64,000 bases of DNA. Source: Karalla daura. Its lineage: Eukaryota; Chordata; Actinopteri; Chaetodontiformes; Leiognathidae. Below, in pieces: positions 10,198-24,800 of the stretch. Positions within the stretch are counted from its first letter, which is position 1. The number at the start of each line of letters is the position of its first letter. The DNA lies in NCBI GenBank assembly GCA_029224185.1, contig CM055191.1, positions 27,961,952 through 28,025,951 on the forward strand, written 5' to 3'. Below the pieces are notes generated by a model. The model made no database searches and was not told the origin of the DNA. It saw only the letters and a program-made list of their open reading frames with translations. A program made the translations under genes and the position numbers.

Positions 10198-13100
10198 CGA
10201 GGAGTACTGTAACGTTGAACACCGATGGCAGCGGTGGGAAAATGAATGGGGGCTTATGGAGAGAAGAGGCTGCACTGGGCAGACGGTGAGGCTGGTCGTT
10301 TAAATTTCACAAGGCGCACGGGTTTATGGCCTGCCCCGCATGAGAGAGCACCAACGTTACTACAAAACTGGAAAAAAACATTTTTCTGCTGCTTAAGGTG
10401 TGGCTGGGAGCAGCGTGAAAAGAGTGAAACGAGAGCTGATTTTTCAGCGATCCCGCATGTCGGCCCGGTGCTAAGAAGAGATTGGACATGCCCAATGCTG
10501 AGGGGGCCATTTCCCACTCTGGGAGTCTCCCAAAGCCTGTGCCATCTGCTGGGGTGCATTGAAGCTGGACGCCTGATCACTTTGTATTATCATGTCAGCA
10601 GAGGAGACATTGGAGCAGGTACCTGAGCACATGGTCGCCGAGAACAGGCGCTGCTGAAAAACCATACAACCTATCAGCGTGCAACTTGCTACACAAACAC
10701 ACCACAAGATTCTTCAATTTTTGAAATGAAAATGAAGTTTCAAAGTCAAAGTTTGGCAACGTTGCGAATGTTTGTTTGTGGAGTTCTGTTTTTCCCATTC
10801 ATTCTTATGGGAAAAAGCCAAATTGGCCAAGTGATAAACATTTGGCTCTATGGAGACAACGCTTTCACCAATCTGGAATATGAGCTCACTGTCACACCGC
10901 AGGGGAGAGTCTCCAGAACGCCGTGACGCGAATTGGTGTGTTTACTATGAAAACTGTGGCCACAGTCGCGAGGAGAAGTGTAAGGTTTAACATTGATGGC
11001 AGCGGTGGGAAAATGAATGGGGGCTTATGGAGAGAAGAGGCTGCACTGGGCAGACGGTGAGGCTGGTCGTTTAAATTTCACAAGGCGCACGGGTTTATGG
11101 CCTGCCCCGCATGAGAGAGCACCAACGTTACTACAAAACTGGAAAAAAACATTTTTCTGCTGCTTAAGGTGTGGCTGGGAGCAGCGTGAAAAGAGTGAAA
11201 CGAGAGCTGATTTTTCAGCGATCCCGCATGTCGGCCCGGTGCTAAGAAGAGATTGGACATGCCCAATGCTGAGGGGGCCATTTCCCACTCTGGGAGTCTC
11301 CCAAAGCCTGTGCCATCTGCTGGGGTGCATTGAAGCTGGACGCCTGATCACTTTGTATTATCATGTCAGCAGAGGAGACATTGGAGCAGGTACCTGAACA
11401 CATGGTCGCCGAGAACAGGCGCTGCTGAAAAACCATACAACCTATCAGCGTGCAACTCGCTACACAAACACACCACAAGATTCTTCAATTTTTGAAATGA
11501 AAATGAAGTTTCAAAGTCAAAGTATGGCAACGTTGCGAATGTTTGTTTGTGGAGTTCTGTTTTTCCCATTCATTCTTATGGGAAAAAGCCAAATTGGCCA
11601 AGTGTTAAACATTTGGCTCTATGGAGACAACGCTTTCACCTATCTGGAATATGAGCTTACTGTCACGCCGTAGGGGAGAGTCTCCAGATTGCCCTGACAC
11701 GATTTGGAGTGTCTACTATGAAAACTGTGGCCACAGTCGCGAGGAGTACTGTACCGTTGAACACCGATGGCAGCGGTGGGAAAACGAATGGGGGCTTATG
11801 GAGAGAAGAGGCTGCACTGGCAGACGGTGAGGCTGGTCGTTTAAATTTCACAAGGCGCACGGGTTTATGGCCTGCCCCGCATGAGAGAGCACCAACGTTA
11901 CTACAAAACTGGAAAAAAACATTTTTCTGCTGCTTAAGGTGTGGCTGGGAGCAGCGTGAAAAGAGCGAAACGAGAGCTGATTTTTCAGCGATCCCGCATG
12001 TCGGCCCAGTGCTAAGAAGAGATTGGACATGCCCAATGCTGAGGGGGCCATTTCCCACTCTGGGAGTCTCCCAAAGCCTGTGCCATCTGCTGGGGTGCAT
12101 TGAAGCTGGACGCCTGATCACTTTGTATTATCATGTCAGCAGAGGAGACATTGGAGCAGGTACCTGAGCACATGGTCGCCGAGAACAGGCGCTGCTGAAA
12201 AACCATACAACCTATCAGCGTGCAACTTGCTACACAAACACACCACAAGATTCTTCAATTTTTGAAATGAAAATGAAGTTTCAAAGTCAAAGTTTGGCAA
12301 CGTTGTGAATGTTTGTTTGTGGAGTTCTGTTTTTCCCATTCATTCTTATGGGAAAAAGCCAAATTGGCCAAGTGATAAACATTTGGCTCTATGGAGACAA
12401 CGCTTTCACCAATCTGGAATATGAGCTCACTGTCACACCGTAGGGGAGAGTCTCCAGAACGCCCTGACGCGAATTGGTGTGTTTACTATGAAAACTGTGG
12501 CCACAGTCGCGAGGAGAAGTGTAAGGTTTAACATTGATGGCAGCGGTGGGAAAATGAATGGGGGCTTATGGAGAGAAGAGGCTGCACTGGGCAGACGGTG
12601 AGGCTGGTCGTTTAAATTTCACAAGGCGCACGGGTTTATGGCCTGCCCCGCATGAGAGAGCACCAACGTTACTACAAAACTGGAAAAAAACATTTTTCTG
12701 CTGCTTAAGGTGTGGCTGGGAGCAGCGTGAAAAGAGTGAAACGAGAGCTGATTTTTCAGCGATCCCGCATGTCGGCCCGGTGCTAAGAAGAGATTGGACA
12801 TGCCCAATGCTGAGGGGGCCATTTCCCACTCTGGGAGTCTCCCAAAGCCTGTGCCATCTGCTGGGGTGCATTGAAGCTGGACGCCTGATCACTTTGTATT
12901 ATCATGTCAGCAGAGGAGACATTGGAGCAGGTACCTGAGCACATGGTCGCCGAGAACAGGCGCTGCTGAAAAACCATACAACCTATCAGCGTGCAACTTG
13001 CTACACAAACACACCACAAGATTCTTCAATTTTTGAAATGAAAATGAAGTTTCAAAGTCAAAGTATGGCAACGTTGCGAATGTTTGTTTGTGGAGTTCTG

Positions 13101-16100
13101 TTTTTCCCATTCATTCTTATGGGAAAAAGCCAAATTGGCCAAGTGATAAACATTTGGCTCTATGGAGACAACGCTTTCACCAATCTGGAATATGAGCTCA
13201 CTGTCACACCGCAGGGGAGAGTCTCCAGATTGCCCTGACACCATTTGGAGTGTCTACTATGAAAACTGTGGCCACAGTCACGAGGAGTACTGTAACATTG
13301 AACACCGATGGCAGCGGTGGGAAAATGAATGGGGGCTTATGGAGAGAAGAGGCTGCACTGGGCAGACGGTGAGGCTGGTCGTTTAAATTTCACAAGGCGC
13401 ACGGGTTTATGGCCTGCCCCGCATGAGAGAGCACCAACGTTACTACAAAACTGGAAAAAAACATTTTTCTGCTGCTTAAGGTGTGGCTGGGAGCAGCGTG
13501 AAAAGAGTGAAACGAGAGCTGATTTTTCAGCGATCCCGCATGTCGGCCCGGTGCTAAGAAGAGATTGGACATGCCCAATGCTGAGGGGGCCATTTCCCAC
13601 TCTGGGAGTCTCCCAAAGCCTGTGCCATCTGCTGGGGTGCATTGAAGCTGGACGCCTGATCACTTTGTATTATCATGTCAGCAGAGGAGACATTGGAGCA
13701 GGTACCTGAGCACATGGTCGCCGAGAACAGGCGCTGCTGAAAAACCATACAACCTATCAGCGTGCAACTTGCTACACAAACACACCACAAGATTCTTCAA
13801 TTTTTGAAATGAAAATGAAGTTTCAAAGTCAAAGTTTGGCAACGTTGCGAATGTTTGTTTGTGGAGTTCTGTTTTTCCCATTCATTCTTATGGGAAAAAG
13901 CCAAATTGGCCAAGTGATAAACATTTGGCTCTATGGAGACAACGCTTTCACCAATCTGGAATATGAGCTCACTGTCACACCGCAGGGGAGAGTCTCCAGA
14001 ACGCCCTGACGCGAATTGGTGTGTTTACTATGAAAACTGTGGCCACAGTCGCGAGGAGAAGTGTAAGGTTTAACATTGATGGCAGCGGTGGGAAAATGAA
14101 TGGGGGCTTATGGAGAGAAGAGGCTGCACTGGGCAGACGGTGAGGCTGGTCGTTTAAATTTCACAAGGCGCACGGGTTTATGGCCTGCCCCGCATGAGAG
14201 AGCACCAACGTTACTACAAAACTGGAAAAAAACATTTTTCTGCTGCTTAAGGTGTGGCTGGGAGCAGCGTGAAAAGAGTGAAACGAGAGCTGATTTTTCA
14301 GCGATCCCGCATGTCGGCCCGGTGCTAAGAAGAGATTGGACATGCCCAATGCTGAGGGGGCCATTTCCCACTCTGGGAGTCTCCCAAAGCCTGTGCCATC
14401 TGCTGGGGTGCATTGAAGCTGGACGCCTGATCACTTTGTATTATCATGTCAGCAGAGGAGACATTGGAGCAGGTACCTGAGCACATGGTCGCCGAGAACA
14501 GGCGCTGCTGAAAAACCATACAACCTATCAGCGTGCAACTTGCTACACAAACACACCACAAGATTCTTCAATTTTTGAAATGAAAATGAAGTTTCAAAGT
14601 CAAAGTTTGGCAACGTTGCGAATGTTTGTTTGTGGAGTTCTGTTTTTCCCATTCATTCTTATGGGAAAAAGCCAAATTGGCCAAGTGATAAACATTTGGC
14701 TCTATGGAGACAACGCTTTCACCAATCTGGAATATGAGCTCACTGTCACACCGCAGGGGAGAGTCTCCAGAACGCCCTGACGCGAATTGGTGTGTTTACT
14801 ATGAAAACTGTGGCCACAGTCGCGAGGAGAAGTGTAAGGTTTAACATTGATGGCAGCGGTGGGAAAATGAATGGGGGCTTATGGAGAGAAGAGGCTGCAC
14901 TGGGCAGACGGTGAGGCTGGTCGTTTAAATTTCACAAGGCGCACGGGTTTATGGCCTGCCCCGCATGAGAGAGCACCAACGTTACTACAAAACTGGAAAA
15001 AAACATTTTTCTGCTGCTTAAGGTGTGGCTGGGAGCAGCGTGAAAAGAGTGAAACGAGAGCTGATTTTTCAGCGATCCCGCATGTCGGCCCGGTGCTAAG
15101 AAGAGATTGGACATGCCCAATGCTGAGGGGGCCATTTCCCACTCTGGGAGTCTCCCAAAGCCTGTGCCATCTGCTGGGGTGCATTGAAGCTGGACGCCTG
15201 ATCACTTTGTATTATCATGTCAGCAGAGGAGACATTGGAGCAGGTACCTGAACACATGGTCGCCGAGAACAGGCGCTGCTGAAAAACCATACAACCTATC
15301 AGCGTGCAACTCGCTACACAAACACACCACAAGATTCTTCAATTTTTGAAATGAAAATGAAGTTTCAAAGTCAAAGTATGGCAACGTTGCGAATGTTTGT
15401 TTGTGGAGTTCTGTTTTTCCCATTCATTCTTATGGGAAAAAGCCAAATTGGCCAAGTGTTAAACATTTGGCTCTATGGAGACAACGCTTTCACCTATCTG
15501 GAATATGAGCTTACTGTCACGCCGTAGGGGAGAGTCTCCAGGTTGCCCTGACACGATTTGGAGTGTCTACTATGAAAACTGTGGCCACAGTCGCGAGGAG
15601 TACTGTACCGTTGAACACCGATGGCAGCGGTGGGAAAACGAATGGGGGCTTATGGAGAGAAGAGGCTGCACTGGCAGACGGTGAGGCTGGTCGTTTAAAT
15701 TTCACAAGGCGCACGGGTTTATGGCCTGCCCCGCATGAGAGAGCACCAACGTTACTACAAAACTGGAAAAAAACATTTTTCTGCTGCTTAAGGTGTGGCT
15801 GGGAGCAGCGTGAAAAGAGCGAAACGAGAGCTGATTTTTCAGCGATCCCGCATGTCGGCCCAGTGCTAAGAAGAGATTGGACATGCCCAATGCTGAGGGG
15901 GCCATTTCCCACTCTGGGAGTCTCCCAAAGCCTGTGCCATCTGCTGGGGTGCATTGAAGCTGGACGCCTGATCACTTTGTATTATCATGTCAGCAGAGGA
16001 GACATTGGAGCAGGTACCTGAGCACATGGTCGCCGAGAACAGGCGCTGCTGAAAAACCATACAACCTATCAGCGTGCAACTTGCTACACAAACACACCAC

Positions 16101-19100
16101 AAGATTCTTCAATTTTTGAAATGAAAATGAAGTTTCAAAGTCAAAGTTTGGCAACGTTGTGAATGTTTGTTTGTGGAGTTCTGTTTTTCCCATTCATTCT
16201 TATGGGAAAAAGCCAAATTGGCCAAGTGATAAACATTTGGCTCTATGGAGACAACGCTTTCACCAATCTGGAATATGAGCTCACTGTCACACCGTAGGGG
16301 AGAGTCTCCAGAACGCCCTGACGCGAATTGGTGTGTTTACTATGAAAACTGTGCCCACAGTCGCGAGGAGAAGTGTAAGGTTTAACATTGATGGCAGCGG
16401 TGGGAAAATGAATGGGGGCTTATGGAGAGAAGAGGCTGCACTGGGCAGACGGTGAGGCTGGTCGTTTAAATTTCACAAGGCGCACGGGTTTATGGCCTGC
16501 CCCGCATGAGAGAGCACCAACGTTACTACAAAACTGGAAAAAAACATTTTTCTGCTGCTTAAGGTGTGGCTGGGAGCAGCGTGAAAAGAGTGAAACGAGA
16601 GCTGATTTTTCAGCGATCCCGCATGTCGGCCCGGTGCTAAGAAGAGATTGGACATGCCCAATGCTGAGGGGGCCATTTCCCACTCTGGGAGTCTCCCAAA
16701 GCCTGTGCCATCTGCTGGGGTGCATTGAAGCTGGACGCCTGATCACTTTGTATTATCATGTCAGCAGAGGAGACATTGGAGCAGGTACCTGAACACATGG
16801 TCGCCGAGAACAGGCGCTGCTGAAAAACCATACAACCTATCAGCGTGCAACTTGCTACACAAACACACCACAAGATTCTTCAATTTTTGAAATGAAAATG
16901 AAGTTTCAAAGTCAAAGTATGGCAACGTTGCGAATGTTTGTTTGTGGAGTTCTGTTTTTCCCATTCATTCTTATGGGAAAAAGCCAAATTGGCCAAGTGA
17001 TAAACATTTGGCTCTATGGAGACAACGCTTTCACCAATCTGGAATATGAGCTCACTGTCACACCGCAGGGGAGAGTCTCCAGATTGCCCTGACACCATTT
17101 GGAGTGTCTACTATGAAAACTGTGGCCACAGTCACGAGGAGTACTGTAACGTTGAACACCGATGGCAGCGGTGGGAAAATGAATGGGGGCTTATGGAGAG
17201 AAGAGGCTGCACTGGGCAGACGGTGAGGCTGGTCGTTTAAATTTCACAAGGCGCACGGGTTTATGGCCTGCCCCGCATGAGAGAGCACCAACGTTACTAC
17301 AAAACTGGAAAAAAACATTTTTCTGCTGCTTAAGGTGTGGCTGGGAGCAGCGTGAAAAGAGTGAAACGAGAGCTGATTTTTCAGCGATCCCGCATGTCGG
17401 CCCGGTGCTAAGAAGAGATTGGACATGCCCAATGCTGAGGGGGCCATTTCCCACTCTGGGAGTCTCCCAAAGCCTGTGCCATCTGCTGGGGTGCATTGAA
17501 GCTGGACGCCTGATCACTTTGTATTATCATGTCAGCAGAGGAGACATTGGAGCAGGTACCTGAGCACATGGTCGCCGAGAACAGGCGCTGCTGAAAAACC
17601 ATACAACCTATCAGCGTGCAACTCGCTACTCAAACACAACACAAGATTCTTCAATTTTTGAAATGAAAATGAAGTTTCAAAGTCAAAGTTTGGCAACGTT
17701 GCGAATGTTTGTTTGTGGAGTTCTGTTTTTCCCATTCATTCTTATGGGAAAAAGCCAAATTGGCCAAGTGATAAACATTTGGCTCTATGGAGACAACGCT
17801 TTCACCAATCTGGAATATGAGCTCACTGTCACACCGTAGGGGAGAGTCTCCAGAACGCCCTGACGCGAATTGGTGTGTTTACTATGAAAACTGTGGCCAC
17901 AGTCGCGAGGAGAAGTGTAAGGTTTAACATTGATGGCAGCGGTGGGAAAATGAATGGGGGCTTATGGAGAGAAGAGGCTGCACTGGGCAGACGGTGAGGC
18001 TGGTCGTTTAAATTTCACAAGGCGCACGGGTTTATGGCCTGCCCCGCATGAGAGAGCACCAACGTTACTACAAAACTGGAAAAAAACATTTTTCTGCTGC
18101 TTAAGGTGTGGCTGGGAGCAGCGTGAAAAGAGTGAAACGAGAGCTGATTTTTCAGCGATCCCGCATGTCGGCCCGGTGCTAAGAAGAGATTGGACATGCC
18201 CAATGCTGAGGGGGCCATTTCCCACTCTGGGAGTCTCCCAAAGCCTGTGCCATCTGCTGGGGTGCATTGAAGCTGGACGCCTGATCACTTTGTATTATCA
18301 TGTCAGCAGAGGAGACATTGGGGCAGGTACCTGAGCACATGGTTGCCGAGAACAGGCGCTGCTGAAAAACCATACAACCTATCAGCGTGCAACTCGCTAC
18401 ACAAACACACCACAAGATTCTTCAATTTTTGAAATGAAAATGAAGTTTCAAAGTCAAAGTATGGCAACGTTGCGAATGTTTGTTTGTGGAGTTCTGTTTT
18501 TCCCATTCATTCTTATGGGAAAAAGCCAAATTGGCCAAGTGATAAACATTTGGCTCTATGGAGACAACGCTTTCACCTATCTGGAATATGAGCTTACTGT
18601 CACGCCGTAGGGGAGAGTCTCCAGATTGCCCTGACACCATTTGGAGTGTCTACTATGAAAACTGTGGCCACAGTCGCGAGGAGTACTGTACCGTTGAACA
18701 CCGATGGCAGCGGTGGGAAAACGAATGGGGGCTTATGGAGAGAAGAGGCTGCACTGGGCAGACGGTGAGGCTGGTCGTTTAAATTTCACAAGGCGCACGG
18801 GTTTATGGCCTGCCCCGCATGAGAGAGCACCAACGTTACTACAAAACTGGAAAAAAACATTTTTCTGCTGCTTAAGGTGTGGCTGGGAGCAGCGTGAAAA
18901 GAGTGAAACGAGAGCTGATTTTTCAGTGATCCCGCATGTCGGCCCGGTGCTAAGAAGAGATTGGACATGCCCAATGCTGAGGGGGCCATTTCCCACTCTG
19001 GGAGTCTCCCAAAGCCTGTGCCATCTGCTGGGGTGCATTGAAGCTGGACGCCTGATCACTTTGTATTATCATGTCAGCAGAGGAGACATTGGAGCAGGTA

Positions 19101-19716
19101 CCTGAGCACATGGTCGCCGAGAACAGGCGCTGCTGAAAAACCATACAACCTATCAGCGTGCAACTTGCTACACAAACACACCACAAGATTCTTCAATTTT
19201 TGAAATGAAAATGAAGTTTCAAAGTCAAAGTATGGCAACGTTGTGAATGTTTGTTTGTGGAGTTCTGTTTTTCCCATTCATTCTTATGGGAAAAAGCCAA
19301 ATTGGCCAAGTGATAAACATTTGGCTCTATGGAGACAACGCTTTCACCAATCTGGAATATGAGCTCACTGTCACACCGTAGGGGAGAGTCTCCAGAACGC
19401 CCTGACGCGAATTGGTGTGTTTACTATGAAAACTGTGCCCACAGTCGCGAGGAGAAGTGTAAGGTTTAACATTGATGGCAGCGGTGGGAAAATGAATGGG
19501 GGCTTATGGAGAGAAGAGGCTGCACTGGGCAGACGGTGAGGCTGGTCGTTTAAATTTCACAAGGCGCACGGGTTTATGGCCTGCCCCGCATGAGAGAGCA
19601 CCAACGTTACTACAAAACTGGAAAAAAACATTTTTCTGCTGCTTAAGGTGTGGCTGGGAGCAGCGTGAAAAGAGTGAAACGAGAGCTGATTTTTCAGCGA
19701 TCCCGCATGTCGGCCC
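10198..19716 (+). repeat. 9.5 kb segmental duplication, left copy
   Basis: This stretch of about 12 units matches 28689-38207 at a constant offset of 18491. I see one substitution (13297 A, 31788 G, at a CpG). Limits are set by mismatches at 10197/28688 and 19717/38208. Shared rare marks include the paired G-deletion units, AGGTTGCC at 15541/34032, two GTGCCC tails, and GCTACTCAAACACAAC at 17625/36116. Confidence 0.92.
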
Positions 19717-20263
19717 AGTGCTAAGAAGAGATTGGACATGCCCAATGCTGAGGGGGCCATTTCCCACTCTGGGAGTCTCCCAAAGCCTGTGCCATCTGCT
19801 GGGGTGCATTGAAGCTGGACGCCTGATCACTTTGTATTATCATGTCAGCAGAGGAGACATTGGAGCAGGTACCTGAGCACATGGTTGCCGAGAACAGGCG
19901 CTGCTGAAAAACCATACAACCTATCAGCGTGCAACTTGCTACACAAACACAACACAAGATTCAATTTTTGAAATGAAAATGAAGTTTCAAAGTCAAAGTC
20001 TGGCAACGTTGCGAATGTTTGTTTGTGGAGTTCTGTTTTTCCCATTCATTCTTATGGGAAAAAGCCAAATTGGCCAAGTGTTAAACATTTGGCTCTATGG
20101 AGAAAACGCTTTCACCAATCTGAAATATGAGCTCACTGTCACACCGTAGGGGAGAGTCTCCAGTACGCCCTGACGCAATTTGGTGTGTGTACTATGAAAA
20201 CTGTGGCCACAGTCGCGAGGAGAAGTGTAAGGTTTAACATTGATGGCAGCGGTGGGAAAATGA
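19496..20263 (+). repeat. 768-bp unit lacking TTC in linker
   Basis: AGATTCAATTTTTG replaces AGATTCTTCAATTTTTG. The same 3-bp loss occurs in units 21806-22573 and 24887-25654. All three lie in or at the edge of the diverged island and were spread by its local duplications. Confidence 0.9.
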
Positions 20264-21554
20264 ATGGGGGCTTATGGAGAGAAGAGGCTGCACTGGGCAG
20301 ACGGTGAGGCTGGTCGTTTAAATTTCACAAGGCGCACGGGTTTATGGCCTGCCCCGCATGAGAGAGCACCAACGTTACTACAAAACTGGAAAAAAACATT
20401 TTTCTGCTGCTTAGGGTGTGGCTGGGAGCAGCGTGAAAAGAGCGAAACGAGAGCTGATTTTTCAGCGATCCCGCATGTCGGCCCGGTGCTAAGAAGAGAT
20501 TGGACATGCCCAATGCTGAGGGGGCCATTTCCCACTCTTGGAGTCTCCCAAAGCCTGTGCCATCTGCTGGGGTGCATTGAAGCTGGACGCCTGATCACTT
20601 TGTATTATCATGTCAGCAGAGGAGACATTGGAGCAGGGACCTGAGCACATGGTCGCCGAGAACAGGCGCTGCTGAAAAACCATGCAACCAATCAGTGTGC
20701 AACTCGCTACACAAACACACCTCCAGTTTCTTGAATTTTTGAAATAAAAATGAAGTTTCAAAGTCAAAGTATGGCAACGTTGCAAATATTTGTTTGTGGA
20801 GTTCTGTTTTTCCCATTCATTCTTATGGGAAAAAGCCAAATTGGCCAAGTGATAAACATTTGGCTCTATGGAGAAAACGCTTTCACCAATCTGGAATATG
20901 AGCTCACTGTCACACCGTAGGGGAGAGTCTCCAGAACGCTCTGACGCGATTTGGTGTGTGTACTACTAAATCTGTGGCCAGAGCTGCGAGGAGAAGTGTA
21001 AGGTTGAACATTGATGGCAGCGGTGGGAAAATGAATGGGAGCTTATGGAGAGAAGAGGCTGCACTGGGCAGACGGTGAGGCTGGTCGTTTAAATTTCACA
21101 AGGCGCACGGGTTTATGGCCTGCCCCGCATGAGAGAGCACCAACATTACTACAAAACTGGAAAAAAACATTTTTCTGCTGCTTAAGGTGTGGCTGGGAGC
21201 AGCGTGAAAAGAGCGAAACGAGAGCTGATTTTTCAGCGATCCCGCATGTCGGCCCGGTGCTAAGAAGAGATTGGACATGCCCAATGCTGAGGGGGCCATT
21301 TCCCACTCTGGGAGTCTCCCAAAGCCTGTGCCATCTGCTGGGGTGCATTGAAGCTGGACGCCTGATCACTTTGTATTATCATGTCAGCAGAGGAGACATT
21401 GGGGCAGGTACCTGAGCACATGGTTGCCGAGAACAGGCGCTGCTGAAAAACCATACAACCTATCAGCGTGCAACTTGCTACACAAACACAACACAAGATT
21501 CTTCAATTTTTGAAATGAAAATGAAGTTTCAAAGTCAAAGTATGGCAACGTTGC
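20001..21554 (+). repeat. Local duplication inside the island, offset 2310
   Basis: Matches 22311-23864 with no difference seen. The bounding mismatches are 20000 C/22310 A and 21555 G/23865 A. The offset equals three units minus the 3-bp deletion. Confidence 0.85.
20941..21013. repeat. C-type tail, most diverged tail haplotype
   Basis: The C tail reads CTGACGCGATTTGGTGTGTG, then TACTACTAAATCTGTGGCC, AGAGCTGCGAGG and AAGGTTGAACATTG. The 14-bp palindrome of other tails is destroyed. Four more copies lie at 23251-23323, 24022-24094, 26332-26404 and 54853-54925. The copy at 26332 has a further change (AAGTGAAAGG). C tails are confined to the two diverged islands. Confidence 0.85.
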
Positions 21555-21639
21555 GAATGTTTGTTTGTGGAGTTCTGTTTTTCCCATTCATTCTTATGGG
21601 AAAAAGCCAAATTGGCCAAGTGATAAACATTTGGCTCTA

Positions 21640-21805
21640 TGGAGACAACGCTTTCACTTATCTGGAATATGAGCTCACTGTCACGCCGTAGGGGAGAGTC
21701 TCCAGATTGCCCTGACACGATTTGGAGTGTCTACTATGAAAACTGTGGCCACAGTCGCGAGGAGAAGTGTAAGGTTTAACATTGATGGCAGCGGTGGGAA
21801 AATGA
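21640..21805. repeat. D hybrid tail: A upstream part joined to B downstream part
   Basis: The tail starts like A (CACTTATCTGG, CACGCCGTAG, AGATTGCCCTGACACG, TTTGGAGTGTC). After the shared palindrome it continues like B (GGAGAAGTGTAAGGTTTAAC). It is the reciprocal arrangement to Ap. A second copy precedes 24887 as part of a local duplication. Confidence 0.8.
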
Positions 21806-24800
21806 ATGGGAGCTTATGGAGAGAAGAGGCTGCACTGGGCAGACGGTGAGGCTGGTCGTTTAAATTTCACAAGGCGCACGGGTTTATGGCCTGCCCCGCA
21901 TGAGAGAGCACCAACGTTACTACAAAACTGGAAAAAAACATTTTTCTGCTGCTTAAGGTGTGGCTGGGAGCAGCGTGAAAAGAGCGAAACGAGAGCTGAT
22001 TTTTCAGCGATCCCGCATGTCGGCCCGGTGCTAAGAAGAGATTGGACATGCCCAATGCTGAGGGGGCCATTTCCCACTCTGGGAGTCTCCCAAAGCCTGT
22101 GCCATCTGCTGGGGTGCATTGAAGCTGGACGCCTGATCACTTTGTATTATCATGTCAGCAGAGGAGACATTGGGGCAGGTACCTGAGCACATGGTTGCCG
22201 AGAACAGGCGCTGCTGAAAAACCATACAACCTATCAGCGTGCAACTTGCTACACAAACACAACACAAGATTCAATTTTTGAAATGAAAATGAAGTTTCAA
22301 AGTCAAAGTATGGCAACGTTGCGAATGTTTGTTTGTGGAGTTCTGTTTTTCCCATTCATTCTTATGGGAAAAAGCCAAATTGGCCAAGTGTTAAACATTT
22401 GGCTCTATGGAGAAAACGCTTTCACCAATCTGAAATATGAGCTCACTGTCACACCGTAGGGGAGAGTCTCCAGTACGCCCTGACGCAATTTGGTGTGTGT
22501 ACTATGAAAACTGTGGCCACAGTCGCGAGGAGAAGTGTAAGGTTTAACATTGATGGCAGCGGTGGGAAAATGAATGGGGGCTTATGGAGAGAAGAGGCTG
22601 CACTGGGCAGACGGTGAGGCTGGTCGTTTAAATTTCACAAGGCGCACGGGTTTATGGCCTGCCCCGCATGAGAGAGCACCAACGTTACTACAAAACTGGA
22701 AAAAAACATTTTTCTGCTGCTTAGGGTGTGGCTGGGAGCAGCGTGAAAAGAGCGAAACGAGAGCTGATTTTTCAGCGATCCCGCATGTCGGCCCGGTGCT
22801 AAGAAGAGATTGGACATGCCCAATGCTGAGGGGGCCATTTCCCACTCTTGGAGTCTCCCAAAGCCTGTGCCATCTGCTGGGGTGCATTGAAGCTGGACGC
22901 CTGATCACTTTGTATTATCATGTCAGCAGAGGAGACATTGGAGCAGGGACCTGAGCACATGGTCGCCGAGAACAGGCGCTGCTGAAAAACCATGCAACCA
23001 ATCAGTGTGCAACTCGCTACACAAACACACCTCCAGTTTCTTGAATTTTTGAAATAAAAATGAAGTTTCAAAGTCAAAGTATGGCAACGTTGCAAATATT
23101 TGTTTGTGGAGTTCTGTTTTTCCCATTCATTCTTATGGGAAAAAGCCAAATTGGCCAAGTGATAAACATTTGGCTCTATGGAGAAAACGCTTTCACCAAT
23201 CTGGAATATGAGCTCACTGTCACACCGTAGGGGAGAGTCTCCAGAACGCTCTGACGCGATTTGGTGTGTGTACTACTAAATCTGTGGCCAGAGCTGCGAG
23301 GAGAAGTGTAAGGTTGAACATTGATGGCAGCGGTGGGAAAATGAATGGGAGCTTATGGAGAGAAGAGGCTGCACTGGGCAGACGGTGAGGCTGGTCGTTT
23401 AAATTTCACAAGGCGCACGGGTTTATGGCCTGCCCCGCATGAGAGAGCACCAACATTACTACAAAACTGGAAAAAAACATTTTTCTGCTGCTTAAGGTGT
23501 GGCTGGGAGCAGCGTGAAAAGAGCGAAACGAGAGCTGATTTTTCAGCGATCCCGCATGTCGGCCCGGTGCTAAGAAGAGATTGGACATGCCCAATGCTGA
23601 GGGGGCCATTTCCCACTCTGGGAGTCTCCCAAAGCCTGTGCCATCTGCTGGGGTGCATTGAAGCTGGACGCCTGATCACTTTGTATTATCATGTCAGCAG
23701 AGGAGACATTGGGGCAGGTACCTGAGCACATGGTTGCCGAGAACAGGCGCTGCTGAAAAACCATACAACCTATCAGCGTGCAACTTGCTACACAAACACA
23801 ACACAAGATTCTTCAATTTTTGAAATGAAAATGAAGTTTCAAAGTCAAAGTATGGCAACGTTGCAAATATTTGTTTGTGGAGTTCTGTTATTCCCATTCA
23901 TTCTTATGGGAAAAAGCCAAATTGGCCAAGTGATAAACATTTGGCTCTATGGAGAAAACGCTTTCACCAATCTGGAATATGAGCTCACTGTCACACCGTA
24001 GGGGAGAGTCTCCAGAACGCTCTGACGCGATTTGGTGTGTGTACTACTAAATCTGTGGCCAGAGCTGCGAGGAGAAGTGTAAGGTTGAACATTGATGGCA
24101 GCGGTGGGAAAATGAATGGGAGCTTATGGAGAGAAGAGGCTGCACTGGGCAGACGGTGAGGCTGGTCGTTTAAATTTCACAAGGCGCACGGGTTTATGGC
24201 CTGCCCCGCATGAGAGAGCACCAACATTACTACAAAACTGGAAAAAAACATTTTTCTGCTGCTTAAGGTGTGGCTGGGAGCAGCGTGAAAAGAGCGAAAC
24301 GAGAGCTGATTTTTCAGCGATCCCGCATGTCGGCCCGGTGCTAAGAAGAGATTGGACATGCCCAATGCTGAGGGGGCCATTTCCCACTCTGGGAGTCTCC
24401 CAAAGCCTGTGCCATCTGCTGGGGTGCATTGAAGCTGGACGCCTGATCACTTTGTATTATCATGTCAGCAGAGGAGACATTGGGGCAGGTACCTGAGCAC
24501 ATGGTTGCCGAGAACAGGCGCTGCTGAAAAACCATACAACCTATCAGCGTGCAACTTGCTACACAAACACAACACAAGATTCTTCAATTTTTGAAATGAA
24601 AATGAAGTTTCAAAGTCAAAGTATGGCAACGTTGCGAATGTTTGTTTGTGGAGTTCTGTTTTTCCCATTCATTCTTATGGGAAAAAGCCAAATTGGCCAA
24701 GTGATAAACATTTGGCTCTATGGAGACAACGCTTTCACTTATCTGGAATATGAGCTCACTGTCACGCCGTAGGGGAGAGTCTCCAGATTGCCCTGACACG

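Larger units (their letters stand above)
20810..22413 (+). repeat. Local duplication inside the island, offset 3081
   Basis: Matches 23891-25494 with one difference seen (22222 C, 25303 A). It overlaps the 2310-offset duplication, so at least two successive events built the island. Confidence 0.85.
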